Shown here: positions 1 to 7,982 of the stretch, in pieces
Numbering within the stretch: position 1 is the first letter of the stretch
How the letters are laid out: every line of letters begins with the position of its first letter
Program-made: the position numbers and the translations under genes
The notes under the pieces: model-generated
Told to the model about the DNA's origin: nothing
Seen by the model: only the letters and a program-made list of their open reading frames with translations
Databases searched by the model: none
Source of the DNA: Pollutimonas sp. M17
GTDB lineage: Bacteria; Pseudomonadota; Gammaproteobacteria; Burkholderiales; Burkholderiaceae_B
Direction of reading: 5' to 3'
NCBI RefSeq assembly: GCF_025836975.1
Contig: NZ_CP107548.1
Coordinates: forward strand, 248,001-312,000
DNA length: 64,000 bases

Positions 1-550
1 GTGCATGCACGGACACTGGTTCAGTGACGATCAATACACGTTGTGCTTGTCCAGGCTCTATGACATTCAAATGCCGTGTGGCCCGCTCGGCAATTGATTC
101 GAGATAAGGGTTACCTTTATTTTCGATGATCGCACCAGGAAACTCGCGTTCTGCAATTTGCAAGGCATAACGGTCAGCCACCCATAGGGCATCGGGCAGG
201 CACTCTGTATCCATTCGTACAAAACGGGCTCTGTAGTTCAGCCAATGATCCAAAAATGTCACGGATCGTTTTCCAAGCGTGCGGGATAATTGTAGTGCGT
301 GCCATTCCAGCTCAGACTGCCAGCTTGACCCCGTCAGAACCCAATCCGAACGATCAAGAACGCTCTCCAATGTATCTATTTGAATCTCGCCTAAAACTCG
401 ACGAAAAACTGAGAGGGCGGGGCCTTCAATAGCTAAGGCGACGTCCTTTAGTCGATTGCGCTTGATGAAATTGGCGAGCAGTTCTGCGCCGCCCGCATCA
501 TGTGTGACTATGGCGATGGTGCCCAGCATTAAATCGACTTGCTTTAACAT
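1..550 (-). CDS. Putative glycosyltransferase-like protein, 3' end cut by window edge
   Basis: The minus strand is open from an ATG at 548-550 to base 1, giving 183 codons without a stop, so the C-terminal part is missing. The visible N-terminus starts MLKQVDLMLGTIAIVTHDAG and looks like a Rossmann-like strand followed by a Gly-rich turn. Around residues 145-165 there is a pattern (NKGNPYLESI) seen in GT-B-fold glycosyltransferase or epimerase-like proteins of nonulosonic acid loci. Other possible starts are ATG at 554-556 and at 527-529; none has a strong ribosome binding site. It follows the methyltransferase-like gene by about 45 bp, so it probably belongs to the same operon. I infer a glycosylation role from context only. 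Confidence 0.6.
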   Translation of the reverse strand, partial: MLKQVDLMLGTIAIVTHDAGGAELLANFIKRNRLKDVALAIEGPALSVFRRVLGEIQIDTLESVLDRSDWVLTGSSWQSELEWHALQLSRTLGKRSVTFLDHWLNYRARFVRMDTECLPDALWVADRYALQIAEREFPGAIIENKGNPYLESIAERATRHLNVIEPGQAQRVLIVTEPVSVHA

Positions 551-594
551 CCTCATATCTATATGTGGGGAATGAGTGGCTTTTTCATTAGAGT

Positions 595-1266
595 TCAGCG
601 CCAATCTGCCACATATCGTTGGATTGACTGTTCAATCTCTTCCATATCCATCACTTTGGGACGGAACACGGCCATGCGGCCGACTACCTCAACCATTTCA
701 CCGAAGCGTTCAATTTCCAGATACCAATCCCGACCAATATAGTCGTCGACGATTAAGATCGCATTCGGCTTGTTCACGAGATGCTGCATACTGCGCAATG
801 CACATGCGACGCGGAACCGGCCGTCAATCAGTACCAAGTCGGGGACATGTCCAACCTGCTTGAGGCTATCCCAAGGCTTTTCGGAATACTCGCGCCATCT
901 GGCCAGTCGTACAGACGTAGGTGTCCTGAATACTGGTTGGCCCCATTCACGTGTAAAACCAATGTTAGCGTATAGCAGCGATACATTCGACACCTTGTCA
1001 GGTGCATACTTGTTCAATGCCTCTCGTACTCGCATGATAAAGATCCGATCGCTATCGACCGAATAAACGCGTTTTCCTAGCCCCGCAGCCAACACCGTGC
1101 TGCCCCCACTGCCATATTCTAGATAGGTCGTCGCTTCACTAAGCCGACTTTCGAAGTAATCGGTACATGCCTTACTTTCAAAACAAGGGCGGAGGGGGCA
1201 TGTGATTTTCCCCGAATAGCGAGCACGCTGATAATTCAGAAAATCTTTCAGACTATAGAGTGACAT
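595..1266 (-). CDS. SAM-methyltransferase-like protein
   Basis: This 223-aa protein has a class I methyltransferase-like glycine motif (YLEYGSGGSTVL, about residues 48-59), followed by an acidic strand end (VYSVDSD, about 68-74). A second strand, DLVLIDGRFR (about 145-154), resembles the motif IV region. The fold assignment is fairly clear but the substrate is not. The gene starts 15 bp after the FemAB-like gene stops, and the next gene follows at about 45 bp, so it is co-transcribed with the glycan genes. It could O- or N-methylate a sugar, or be a catalytically degenerate relative. No membrane segment or signal peptide is visible. Confidence 0.6.
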   Translation of the reverse strand: MSLYSLKDFLNYQRARYSGKITCPLRPCFESKACTDYFESRLSEATTYLEYGSGGSTVLAAGLGKRVYSVDSDRIFIMRVREALNKYAPDKVSNVSLLYANIGFTREWGQPVFRTPTSVRLARWREYSEKPWDSLKQVGHVPDLVLIDGRFRVACALRSMQHLVNKPNAILIVDDYIGRDWYLEIERFGEMVEVVGRMAVFRPKVMDMEEIEQSIQRYVADWR

Positions 1267-1281
1267 CCGAATCCTTTGCTT

Positions 1282-2277
1282 TCAGCGAACAATACTATTG
1301 TTGAAGTTAAGAATAAAAAATGGAGTAGGTGCTGCATTGAAACTAGTCTTGAAATCGCCGCGTTGCGGAGAGTTGATCCCGATCATATCGAATACTTTTT
1401 TACCGGATAAAAATCCATCTTGGATGACGCGAAGCAATAGCGCACTGTTTGCACCATTAGAGCGAAATGCCGGATCGGTAGCGCCAAACAGATAATAGGC
1501 GCAGTTTGGATCAGTCGCCGTCATGACCGCTGAGGTAGCCTGTCCAGCTGAGTTGCGGGCGACAAGTATCTGGCCCAATCCAGCATTCAGGACAGAATGC
1601 ACGATGCGTCGCACCAGATCCAGATGAAGGTCATCCGGTACGATTCCCTGGCGTGAGAATGTAAGTGCGTATAGATGGATGAACTCATCCACGTCGTGGG
1701 ACGGTTCGATGCGAAGGCCGGCCTTTTCCGCTTTCTTGGCATCCTGCCGTCGAGCCGCTCGAATCGAAGAAAGAAAGTCCTCAAAACTAGAGAACTGGTC
1801 TAGGCGTATGATGCCTGTGTAGGATAGCGACAACTCATATGCCCCCAAGTCGGGGGTATGATAATTGCACCATTGGAAACCACGAAGATCCGTGAGGGAT
1901 GGATGAAGGCAAAGCGAATGATGTGGATAACGTCGGCTTATCGCATCAGCCAAACCCGAAATAATCTTCAAATGCTTGGAGATTGCTGAGTGCCCTTGGG
2001 CAGCCATCGGCGCAAGGGCAATACCTTGGTAGAGCGAATACGGATAGGGGGCGCGAAATTTACTGTCATCCGGCGTGATGATGAGCGCCGACGCCACGAT
2101 CTGCCCCTCCATCTCGTAGAAGAGCTTGGTATGAGTTGTGCCTTGGCCGGCTAGATATCCGCTGAGAGAAAAAATGCTGCATTGCGGGCTGGCAAGAATG
2201 AAGGCGTCCCAGGCGCTATCTGAGGTGCAGTCGATCAAACGGGCTGAATTCTGGCTATTGGCGGGCGTGCTGCTCAT
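1282..2277 (-). CDS. FemAB/BioF2-like GNAT acyltransferase
   Basis: A 331-aa protein with the layout of FemAB-like or GNAT_acetyltransf_6 enzymes. A basic stretch (RRQDAKKAEKAGLRI, about residues 175-190) leads into the second half, which carries YYLFGATDPAFRSNGANSAL and a final strand containing KVFDMIGINSP. These enzymes transfer acyl or aminoacyl groups to amines. The frame stays open to 2352, but the ATG at 2275-2277 lies 25 bp after the stop of the upstream aminotransferase and has a purine-rich GGGAAG ahead of it, so I prefer it. Directly following an aminotransferase, it could acylate the amino sugar made by that enzyme; this is inferred from position. Confidence 0.7.
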   Translation of the reverse strand: MSSTPANSQNSARLIDCTSDSAWDAFILASPQCSIFSLSGYLAGQGTTHTKLFYEMEGQIVASALIITPDDSKFRAPYPYSLYQGIALAPMAAQGHSAISKHLKIISGLADAISRRYPHHSLCLHPSLTDLRGFQWCNYHTPDLGAYELSLSYTGIIRLDQFSSFEDFLSSIRAARRQDAKKAEKAGLRIEPSHDVDEFIHLYALTFSRQGIVPDDLHLDLVRRIVHSVLNAGLGQILVARNSAGQATSAVMTATDPNCAYYLFGATDPAFRSNGANSALLLRVIQDGFLSGKKVFDMIGINSPQRGDFKTSFNAAPTPFFILNFNNSIVR

Positions 2278-2302
2278 GCTTTCTTCCCGATCTCGTACAT
2301 AC

Positions 2303-3598
2303 TTAGGCATGGAGGCTGTCGAGCTGAGCCCAGACTTTGCGAAAGGCCGCAATGATCAACGCGACATCATCATCCGTCAACTCATGCAAGCACATTGGGA
2401 AACCGGCAAAAGTCTGGTCGTGCAGTTCTTCCGCCACCGGGCAGATCCCCTTTGCGTAATTCACCTCACGTCGGCATACATCGCTGGACCAGGGGAAGCC
2501 ATGAGTGCCGTATGCAATCTTTCTCTGGTACATAGGCAGTAAGTGAACATTCACATACCCGCCAGCCAAGCCCTGCAGGCCTTCGGCCTGCAGGGCTTCC
2601 AGGATGCGTGTGCGCGAGATGCCAAGCTTCTTTACGTCGAAAACAAGCGGATACACATAATAGGAATGAGTGCAGCCCTCTTCGATGGTCGGTGTCTTGA
2701 GCCCCTTCAGGCCAGCTAGACCGACCGTCAGTCGTTGCGCGATTTTTTGGCGTCCGGTGACAAGCTCAGCCAGCTTGTCGAGCTGCGCGATGCCAATGGC
2801 GCATTCGATCTCGCCGAGACGGAAGTTGTAGCCGATCATGTTCGTAAGATTGGCCAAGTCCATATCGCCTACTACCGCTTCCGCGTGGTTGCGGATTAGG
2901 CGCAACCGCTCGGCAAGTTCATCATCGTCCGTCACCAAGATGCCACCTTCACCGGTGTGAATATGCTTGTGGTAATTCAAGCTGAAGCCACCCACATGTG
3001 ACAGGGTTCCTGCGAAACGGCCCTTGTACATAGCGCCGGGTGCTTGCGCAGTATCGGTGATGACTTTCAGCTTATGCTTGCGCGCAATCTCCATCAGCGC
3101 ATCCATATTGGCCGAATGGCCAAAAATGTCGACAGCCATAATGGCCTTGGTAAAGGGAGTTACATTCGCTTCGACGGATTTCGGGTCCAGGCAAAACGTA
3201 TCCGGGTCTATGTCGGCGAATACGGGAATCGCATTCCAATGAAGGATTGCCGTCGCACTGGCACACATGGTGAACGGCGTTACAATCACTTCGTCTCCCG
3301 GTTCAATCCCGATGGCCCCAACAGCCGCGATTAGACCGGACGTCCATGAATTGACCGTGATTGCGTGTTTCACCCCGAAGTAGTTTTCACACTTTCGCTC
3401 AAACTCCTTGACCTTCGGACCGCCATAGAAGTCCGGATCCCATGCGCCGATGAACTGCGAAAGCACGCCACTTTCAACCACCTGTTTTGCCGCCTCTACC
3501 TCTTCCCGACCGATCGGGTTGTAGCGCTTAAAAGGTCGATCAATGGTCTTTGGGCCGCCAAAAAGGGCTAGACGCGTGTCATTTAGCTTTGTGGTCAT
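2303..3598 (-). CDS. DegT/DnrJ/EryC1/StrS-family aminotransferase
   Basis: A 431-aa PLP-dependent sugar aminotransferase. The fold begins with PIGREEVEAAKQVVESGVLS, and the PLP region reads NYHKHIHTGEGG (about residues 205-216), with the Schiff-base lysine in the usual place before the GEGG motif. The frame is open to 3712, but the ATG at 3596-3598 overlaps the stop of the upstream Gfo/Idh gene as ATGA, indicating translational coupling. Beside a Gfo/Idh dehydrogenase, it suggests an oxidation-then-transamination step on a sugar or cyclitol. It is distinct from the PseC aminotransferase further along the operon, and its substrate cannot be read from sequence. Confidence 0.85.
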   Translation of the reverse strand: MTTKLNDTRLALFGGPKTIDRPFKRYNPIGREEVEAAKQVVESGVLSQFIGAWDPDFYGGPKVKEFERKCENYFGVKHAITVNSWTSGLIAAVGAIGIEPGDEVIVTPFTMCASATAILHWNAIPVFADIDPDTFCLDPKSVEANVTPFTKAIMAVDIFGHSANMDALMEIARKHKLKVITDTAQAPGAMYKGRFAGTLSHVGGFSLNYHKHIHTGEGGILVTDDDELAERLRLIRNHAEAVVGDMDLANLTNMIGYNFRLGEIECAIGIAQLDKLAELVTGRQKIAQRLTVGLAGLKGLKTPTIEEGCTHSYYVYPLVFDVKKLGISRTRILEALQAEGLQGLAGGYVNVHLLPMYQRKIAYGTHGFPWSSDVCRREVNYAKGICPVAEELHDQTFAGFPMCLHELTDDDVALIIAAFRKVWAQLDSLHA

Positions 3599-4557
3599 AG
3601 TGCATTCTTGATGGAAGTAAGGTGTTCGATGGTGCGCAGCGCTTGGGCGCCGGTGCAAATTGCAGTGGGCCTGCCTGACAGTGCTGCCGCTAGTTGATTG
3701 GCCATATGCCATTGGATTTTCGCGAGATCGTTCGGAATTTCTTGTTGGGCTGGATTCAGCACGGTATAGTCAAGAGAAGTAACGCTCGGGATGGCAGCTT
3801 GCCAGAGCACGCGGCTGCCGCCCAGATCATATCGCAGTCTGCCACTGGGCGAGACCAGCTCAACGGTGTAATGTGAGTAGTCTTCCTCGCGCGCTGCCAA
3901 GAACTGGATTTGACCACCAACGAATGTGGCCAAAAAATCGGGTTCGGGATCGTCACCCCAACAGCGGCCGGTCTGCACGAGCTTGAATCCCTGCCACTCT
4001 CCGAGCCAATACTGCAGAAGATCGAGAAAGTGGGAACCATTGTTGAACAAGCCCTTTGAGTACCAGGCCACCCCCTTCAAAGGAAGGGCGATTTGGCCGG
4101 AGTCCAGCCGGGCTTTGATTTCATGCACCGCAGGGTCAGCTCTGCGCACATAATTAACGAACAGTTGAGTACCGGTCTGAGCACACGAAGCAACGATGCG
4201 GGCCGCCTCTCCGAGGTTGTAGGAAAGAGGTTTTTCGCAAAGTATGGCGGCCGGCCTATGCGAGGCCAGCACTTCCTCAAGAACGGACCCGTGCGCTTCC
4301 GTTGGAACTGCCAGCGCCACCAGGGCGGGGTCAATCGATTGCAGAACCTCGGACACGGTCGCAAACGCGGGCCGGCCATACGCCTGGCTAAACTCTTCAC
4401 GCCGTTGTACACAGCTGTCAACGCCAGCGAGTAACTCGAACGACGGATGCTGATGAAATGCACGTGCGTGCGTTTGGACATGCACGTTTGCATCCAGCGC
4501 AAAGTCGGATGTCATGCCTATCTGGCCCAACCCCACGACGACGACGCCAATGGTCAT
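3595..4557 (-). CDS. Gfo/Idh/MocA-family oxidoreductase
   Basis: A 320-aa NAD(P)-dependent sugar dehydrogenase-like protein. The N-terminus IGVVVVGLGQIGM is the nucleotide-binding glycine motif, and residues near 105-110 read CEKPLSYN, the EKP motif typical of this family. The ATG at 4555-4557 overlaps the stop of the upstream cytidylyltransferase as ATGA; the frame itself extends to 4599 but without a better start. It overlaps the downstream aminotransferase in the same way. The pair probably oxidises a hydroxyl that is then transaminated. It also resembles the oxidoreductases in legionaminic/pseudaminic acid (Ptm-type) loci. Confidence 0.85.
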   Translation of the reverse strand: MTIGVVVVGLGQIGMTSDFALDANVHVQTHARAFHQHPSFELLAGVDSCVQRREEFSQAYGRPAFATVSEVLQSIDPALVALAVPTEAHGSVLEEVLASHRPAAILCEKPLSYNLGEAARIVASCAQTGTQLFVNYVRRADPAVHEIKARLDSGQIALPLKGVAWYSKGLFNNGSHFLDLLQYWLGEWQGFKLVQTGRCWGDDPEPDFLATFVGGQIQFLAAREEDYSHYTVELVSPSGRLRYDLGGSRVLWQAAIPSVTSLDYTVLNPAQQEIPNDLAKIQWHMANQLAAALSGRPTAICTGAQALRTIEHLTSIKNAL

Positions 4558-5306
4558 GAGTCCCCCTTGCGCAAGACTTGTCGGTTGATATTCACCCATT
4601 CCGGCCGGGCGCGCAATAAGCGGATCATATCGCCACAGCCGAATAGGGGATTGACCGGCGCCAACTCCTCGATTATTTTTTTTAATAACTGATAGTCCCT
4701 CTCTTCGTCAAGAGTTAGTCCTAGTTCTGGCCAATGCAGGGAAGGTGGGGCTATCAGATGCAGATGTGAAAACATTTCGGGATGTTGGCAGATGAATCTG
4801 GAAACATGCTCTCTATCTAGCCGGTCATTTGTCATCGTGGCTGATAACTTCAAGGCGGAGAGCCCCATAACCTGTGTATCCATGCCATCTGGATAGCTGC
4901 GGATCAGCGAGTTGGCTACATACTGCACGTCGTGATGGAAGAACATTCGGATCGTCTGTTCGACCAGATCTGGGTCAATGACGGGACAATCGCCTGTGAT
5001 CTCGACCAGCACATCGGCCTGAACCATATCGCCTGCACCAATGACACGGGCTAACACATCATCCTCGCTGCCACGGTGGCAAAGCACTCCAGTTGCTTTG
5101 GCAAACTCCACAATCGGTTCATCACTGTCGTTTGTCGTCGTCGCGATTACAATCGCATCGATGGACTCAACAGCGCGCAGACGCTTCACGAGATGCATCA
5201 ACATAGGTTCGCCAGCGGCGGGCAGAAGTACCTTGCCCGGCAAGCGCGATGAGGTCATGCGCGCCTCAATGGTGGCAACCACTTTAGGCTTTGACGTCGC
5301 CATCAT
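4554..5306 (-). CDS. SpsF-type cytidylyltransferase (NTP transferase)
   Basis: A 250-aa nucleotidyltransferase. The N-terminus VVATIEARMTSSRLPGKVLL is the SpsF/spore-coat version of the nucleotide-binding loop, and VEITGDCPVIDPDLVEQ (about residues 100-116) is the metal/nucleotide-binding DCP segment. This family transfers CMP or another NMP to a sugar or nonulosonic acid. It is encoded immediately after pseI and overlaps it as ATGA, so it is a reasonable candidate for the CMP-activation step. It is not a canonical PseF, whose N-terminus has the form IPARGGSKRIP. A paralogous domain is fused to an aminotransferase at 7983-10010. Confidence 0.8.
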   Translation of the reverse strand: MMATSKPKVVATIEARMTSSRLPGKVLLPAAGEPMLMHLVKRLRAVESIDAIVIATTTNDSDEPIVEFAKATGVLCHRGSEDDVLARVIGAGDMVQADVLVEITGDCPVIDPDLVEQTIRMFFHHDVQYVANSLIRSYPDGMDTQVMGLSALKLSATMTNDRLDREHVSRFICQHPEMFSHLHLIAPPSLHWPELGLTLDEERDYQLLKKIIEELAPVNPLFGCGDMIRLLRARPEWVNINRQVLRKGDS

Positions 5307-6358
5307 TCGATATTCTCTCTGGTAACTGGCGTATTTTTTCGTACAGGTCGGACCACCCTGCGCCCTACCACTTCTTCGAGGTATTTGGGCGCAATGCCGT
5401 AGCCCGGACGCACGCTCCGCACGGCATCTGCTACGATCTCTTCACCAGCACGGAGATCGCGTACAAAGTAAAGCGACCGTCGGAACTTTGTGTTCCCCTG
5501 TTCGCTCGACTTGCACCCATAATCCACCTTTCCTAGAGCCGCCCACGCAGTCTTGCTATCGTGGCATAGCGCCGCCAACTCCGGAGGCTCTAGCGAGAAA
5601 CTATCGTCCGGTCCACCGCCGTTGCGGTTAAGGGTGAAGTGCTTTTCGATGATCGAAGCTCCCAGCACCACACTGGCGATTGCGGTGGTGTTATCGAGGG
5701 TATGATCGGATAGGCCGGTAACTAGGCCGAAGCGCTCCATCATATCGGGGAGGGTGCGCAGGTTATAGTCTTCCGCCGGTGCAGGGTAGCCGCTCACACA
5801 GTGGAGAATGGCAAGCTCTTTGCAGCCGGCGGTCCGGGCGGCGTCGATAGCTTCCTGGATCTCTTCAGCATTAGCCATACCTGTGGAGATGATCATTGGC
5901 TTGCCGGTACTGGCGGCATATTTGATGAGCGGTAGGTCTACCGCCTCGAAAGAGGCAATTTTATAGGCGGGAGCGTTGAGATCCTCGAGAAAGTCGACTG
6001 CAGTATTGTCGAAGGGTGAGCTAAAGAGGATGATGCCGAGTTTGCGAGCATATTCGAATAGCGGCTTGTGCCAGGCCCAGGGCATATGTGCTTCTTGGTA
6101 GAGCTGGTAGAGCGTCTTGCCATCCCATAATCCACCATGTATCTGGAATTCTTCCGAGTCGCAGTCCAAGGTAATGGTGCTGGCTGTGTAAGTCTGCAGC
6201 TTGATAGCATCAGCACCTGCTTTCTTTGCCTCTTCGACGATCTTGAGGGCAGTTTCGAGCTTGCCGTTATGATTGGCGGAGAGTTCGGCGATGATATAGG
6301 GCGGTGCATCAGAGGCGATTCGCCGACCTGCAATTTTGATACTCGGAATGTGTGTCAT
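5303..6358 (-). CDS. pseI: Pseudaminic acid synthase
   Basis: A 351-aa member of the NeuB family. It condenses a 6-deoxy-2,4-diacetamido hexose with phosphoenolpyruvate to give a nonulosonic acid. Recognisable parts are AELSANHNGKLETA near residue 25, AGADAIKLQTYTA near 49, ISTGMANAEEI, HCVSGYPAP, and a C-terminal SAF/antifreeze-like domain (about 290-351, RSVRPGYGIAPKYLEEVVGR). The KLQTYT and SGYPAP forms favour pseudaminic over sialic acid synthase. It starts 9 bp after pseH ends, consistent with one operon, and ends in an ATGA overlap with the SpsF-type gene. Confidence 0.93.
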   Translation of the reverse strand: MTHIPSIKIAGRRIASDAPPYIIAELSANHNGKLETALKIVEEAKKAGADAIKLQTYTASTITLDCDSEEFQIHGGLWDGKTLYQLYQEAHMPWAWHKPLFEYARKLGIILFSSPFDNTAVDFLEDLNAPAYKIASFEAVDLPLIKYAASTGKPMIISTGMANAEEIQEAIDAARTAGCKELAILHCVSGYPAPAEDYNLRTLPDMMERFGLVTGLSDHTLDNTTAIASVVLGASIIEKHFTLNRNGGGPDDSFSLEPPELAALCHDSKTAWAALGKVDYGCKSSEQGNTKFRRSLYFVRDLRAGEEIVADAVRSVRPGYGIAPKYLEEVVGRRVVRPVRKNTPVTRENIE

Positions 6359-6367
6359 AGAGTTCTC

Positions 6368-6880
6368 TCAGTCTTTCGCCAGCCATTCTTGTGCGAGCAG
6401 GCCGAAGCACAGCACGTCGTGGTAATGCTGGCCGTCAAAATGCTGTTGCCGCAAGGTACCCTCCTGCGTGAAACCGAGCGACCGATGGAATTGGACAGAG
6501 CGCTCGTTGAGGGCGAGTGCTTGTCCGCAGAGCTTATGCAGGCTGACGTGAGAGAAGGCATAGCGTAACGTTACATTGCCAAGCATACGGCCTGTTCCGT
6601 CCGGTGCATCGGGGGCCGTATAAAAGCCCCAGTCGGCGATCCCGCCCGGAGCGCTCTGGTAAATGTTGACAAAACCTAAAGGAGTTGGGCCGTCCTCATA
6701 AAGAAGCAGATGCCGGTGCGGATCCAGCGAGGCCTGTTCAAACCACCTGCAATGCTCGTCGAGCGAGATCTCGTGTTGTGTGTACATGTAGCGACGCACC
6801 TTAGGATGATTGCGCCAAGCCAATACCATTTCGAGGTCGGCAGCCGCCATGAGACGGACGCGTGGAGGGAGGCGGGGCAT
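6368..6880 (-). CDS. pseH: UDP-4-amino-sugar N-acetyltransferase PseH
   Basis: A 170-aa GNAT-family enzyme. The start RVRLMAAADLEMVLAWRNHPKVRRYM, with the WRN motif near residue 22, is characteristic of PseH. The later part contains ALNERSVQFHRSLGF, a typical GNAT acetyl-CoA/helix segment. PseH acetylates the 4-amino group of UDP-4-amino-4,6-dideoxy-AltNAc with acetyl-CoA. It lies 3 bp after pseG and 9 bp before pseI, the usual neighbours. The last residues (LAQEWLAKD) are intact, so the protein looks complete. Confidence 0.9.
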   Translation of the reverse strand: MPRLPPRVRLMAAADLEMVLAWRNHPKVRRYMYTQHEISLDEHCRWFEQASLDPHRHLLLYEDGPTPLGFVNIYQSAPGGIADWGFYTAPDAPDGTGRMLGNVTLRYAFSHVSLHKLCGQALALNERSVQFHRSLGFTQEGTLRQQHFDGQHYHDVLCFGLLAQEWLAKD

Positions 6881-6883
6881 TAC

Positions 6884-7978
6884 TCAGCCCTCAAGAAATG
6901 AGATGACAGTATTGATGCCCTGGCCGTCGGCGATGGTGCTTGCAGCATTACTCATGGCCGTCAGTTCAGGCAGCGAGGCGACCAACTGGTCGAGGAGCGC
7001 CGGAAGTTGTCGTTGGATGTCCTTACTACGTTCGATCAGTTGTACGGCGCCGGACCGAGCCAGTCCTCGGGCGACAGCCAACTGGTTCTCGGCCAGCATT
7101 AACATTATCGTCGGCAACCCTAGGCAACAGCGTTCCCATGAGGTCACCCCGGCCGCGCCGATGGCGAGATCACTATCGGCCATAATTTGTGCCATATCTG
7201 TTACACCCACTAGTACTCGCGTCGGCCAAGGCATACTTTGCGCCTGGCACTCAACTTCAGTCTGCCAAGGGGCCTTGATGCCCATCACCACTGTAATCTC
7301 GCAGTCATCCGGTAGCGCGCAGTCTGGCAGCGTTGCCAACACTTGCCCCGTAACGTTATCCTTATCGATGCCGCCCATGGTGATTAGGAGCTGCCGCAGC
7401 TGCGGTTGTGTACGGCGCTGGAGGCTATAAGTGCGTAGAGCCTCGAATTCGGGCCTTAGGATGGCATGGTGCGAGCCACACAGTAGCTGACAGTGCGTCG
7501 GCACCCACACGTGGTAATCTTCTGCGGCGCGACCAAAAGTCTGGTCGAGCAGAAGATCGCAAATGTGAGGCCGGTCGGCGAGGTCATCGATCACCATCAG
7601 CCGAGAGCAGTATGGTGCGAGCACACATTCCCAGTTGGCGTCCAGGGAGTAATGATCGACGATCAGCCAGTCGGCTGGCTCCACGCCTATCGCCGTCCGC
7701 GTTTGCTCGGCATCGCTCTGCCAGTCAGTGCCGAGCCAGTGGGCGTGGTGAAGTGCGGTAGTCTTGGCTAGGTTAGGATATACGGCCTGATCTATCGGCA
7801 ACGCGATGGCATTATAACCTCGCTCTTGAATGAGTTCGAGCAGATGGCCGGAATGCTCGCGGCAGATGAAGTGGCATGATGCGCCGCGGTCGCGTAAGGC
7901 ATCGGCTAGCGTTAAACAGCGCATGACATGGCCGCTTCCAATATCGAGCGAGGCGTCGGTTCGAAAGGCGATTTTCAT
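6884..7978 (-). CDS. pseG: UDP-2,4-diacetamido-2,4,6-trideoxy-altropyranose hydrolase PseG
   Basis: A 364-aa GT-B-fold hydrolase that removes UDP before the PseI condensation. The start KIAFRTDASLDIGSGHVMRC contains the family GxGHxxR-like signature, with the histidine implicated in catalysis. Further signatures are VDHYSLD (about residue 108) and LAIGAAGVTSWERCCLGLP (about 273-291), the UDP-binding region. It starts 4 bp after the fused cytidylyltransferase-aminotransferase gene and ends 3 bp before pseH. Length and motifs are normal for PseG. Confidence 0.92.
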   Translation of the reverse strand: MKIAFRTDASLDIGSGHVMRCLTLADALRDRGASCHFICREHSGHLLELIQERGYNAIALPIDQAVYPNLAKTTALHHAHWLGTDWQSDAEQTRTAIGVEPADWLIVDHYSLDANWECVLAPYCSRLMVIDDLADRPHICDLLLDQTFGRAAEDYHVWVPTHCQLLCGSHHAILRPEFEALRTYSLQRRTQPQLRQLLITMGGIDKDNVTGQVLATLPDCALPDDCEITVVMGIKAPWQTEVECQAQSMPWPTRVLVGVTDMAQIMADSDLAIGAAGVTSWERCCLGLPTIMLMLAENQLAVARGLARSGAVQLIERSKDIQRQLPALLDQLVASLPELTAMSNAASTIADGQGINTVISFLEG

Positions 7979-7982
7979 TCGT

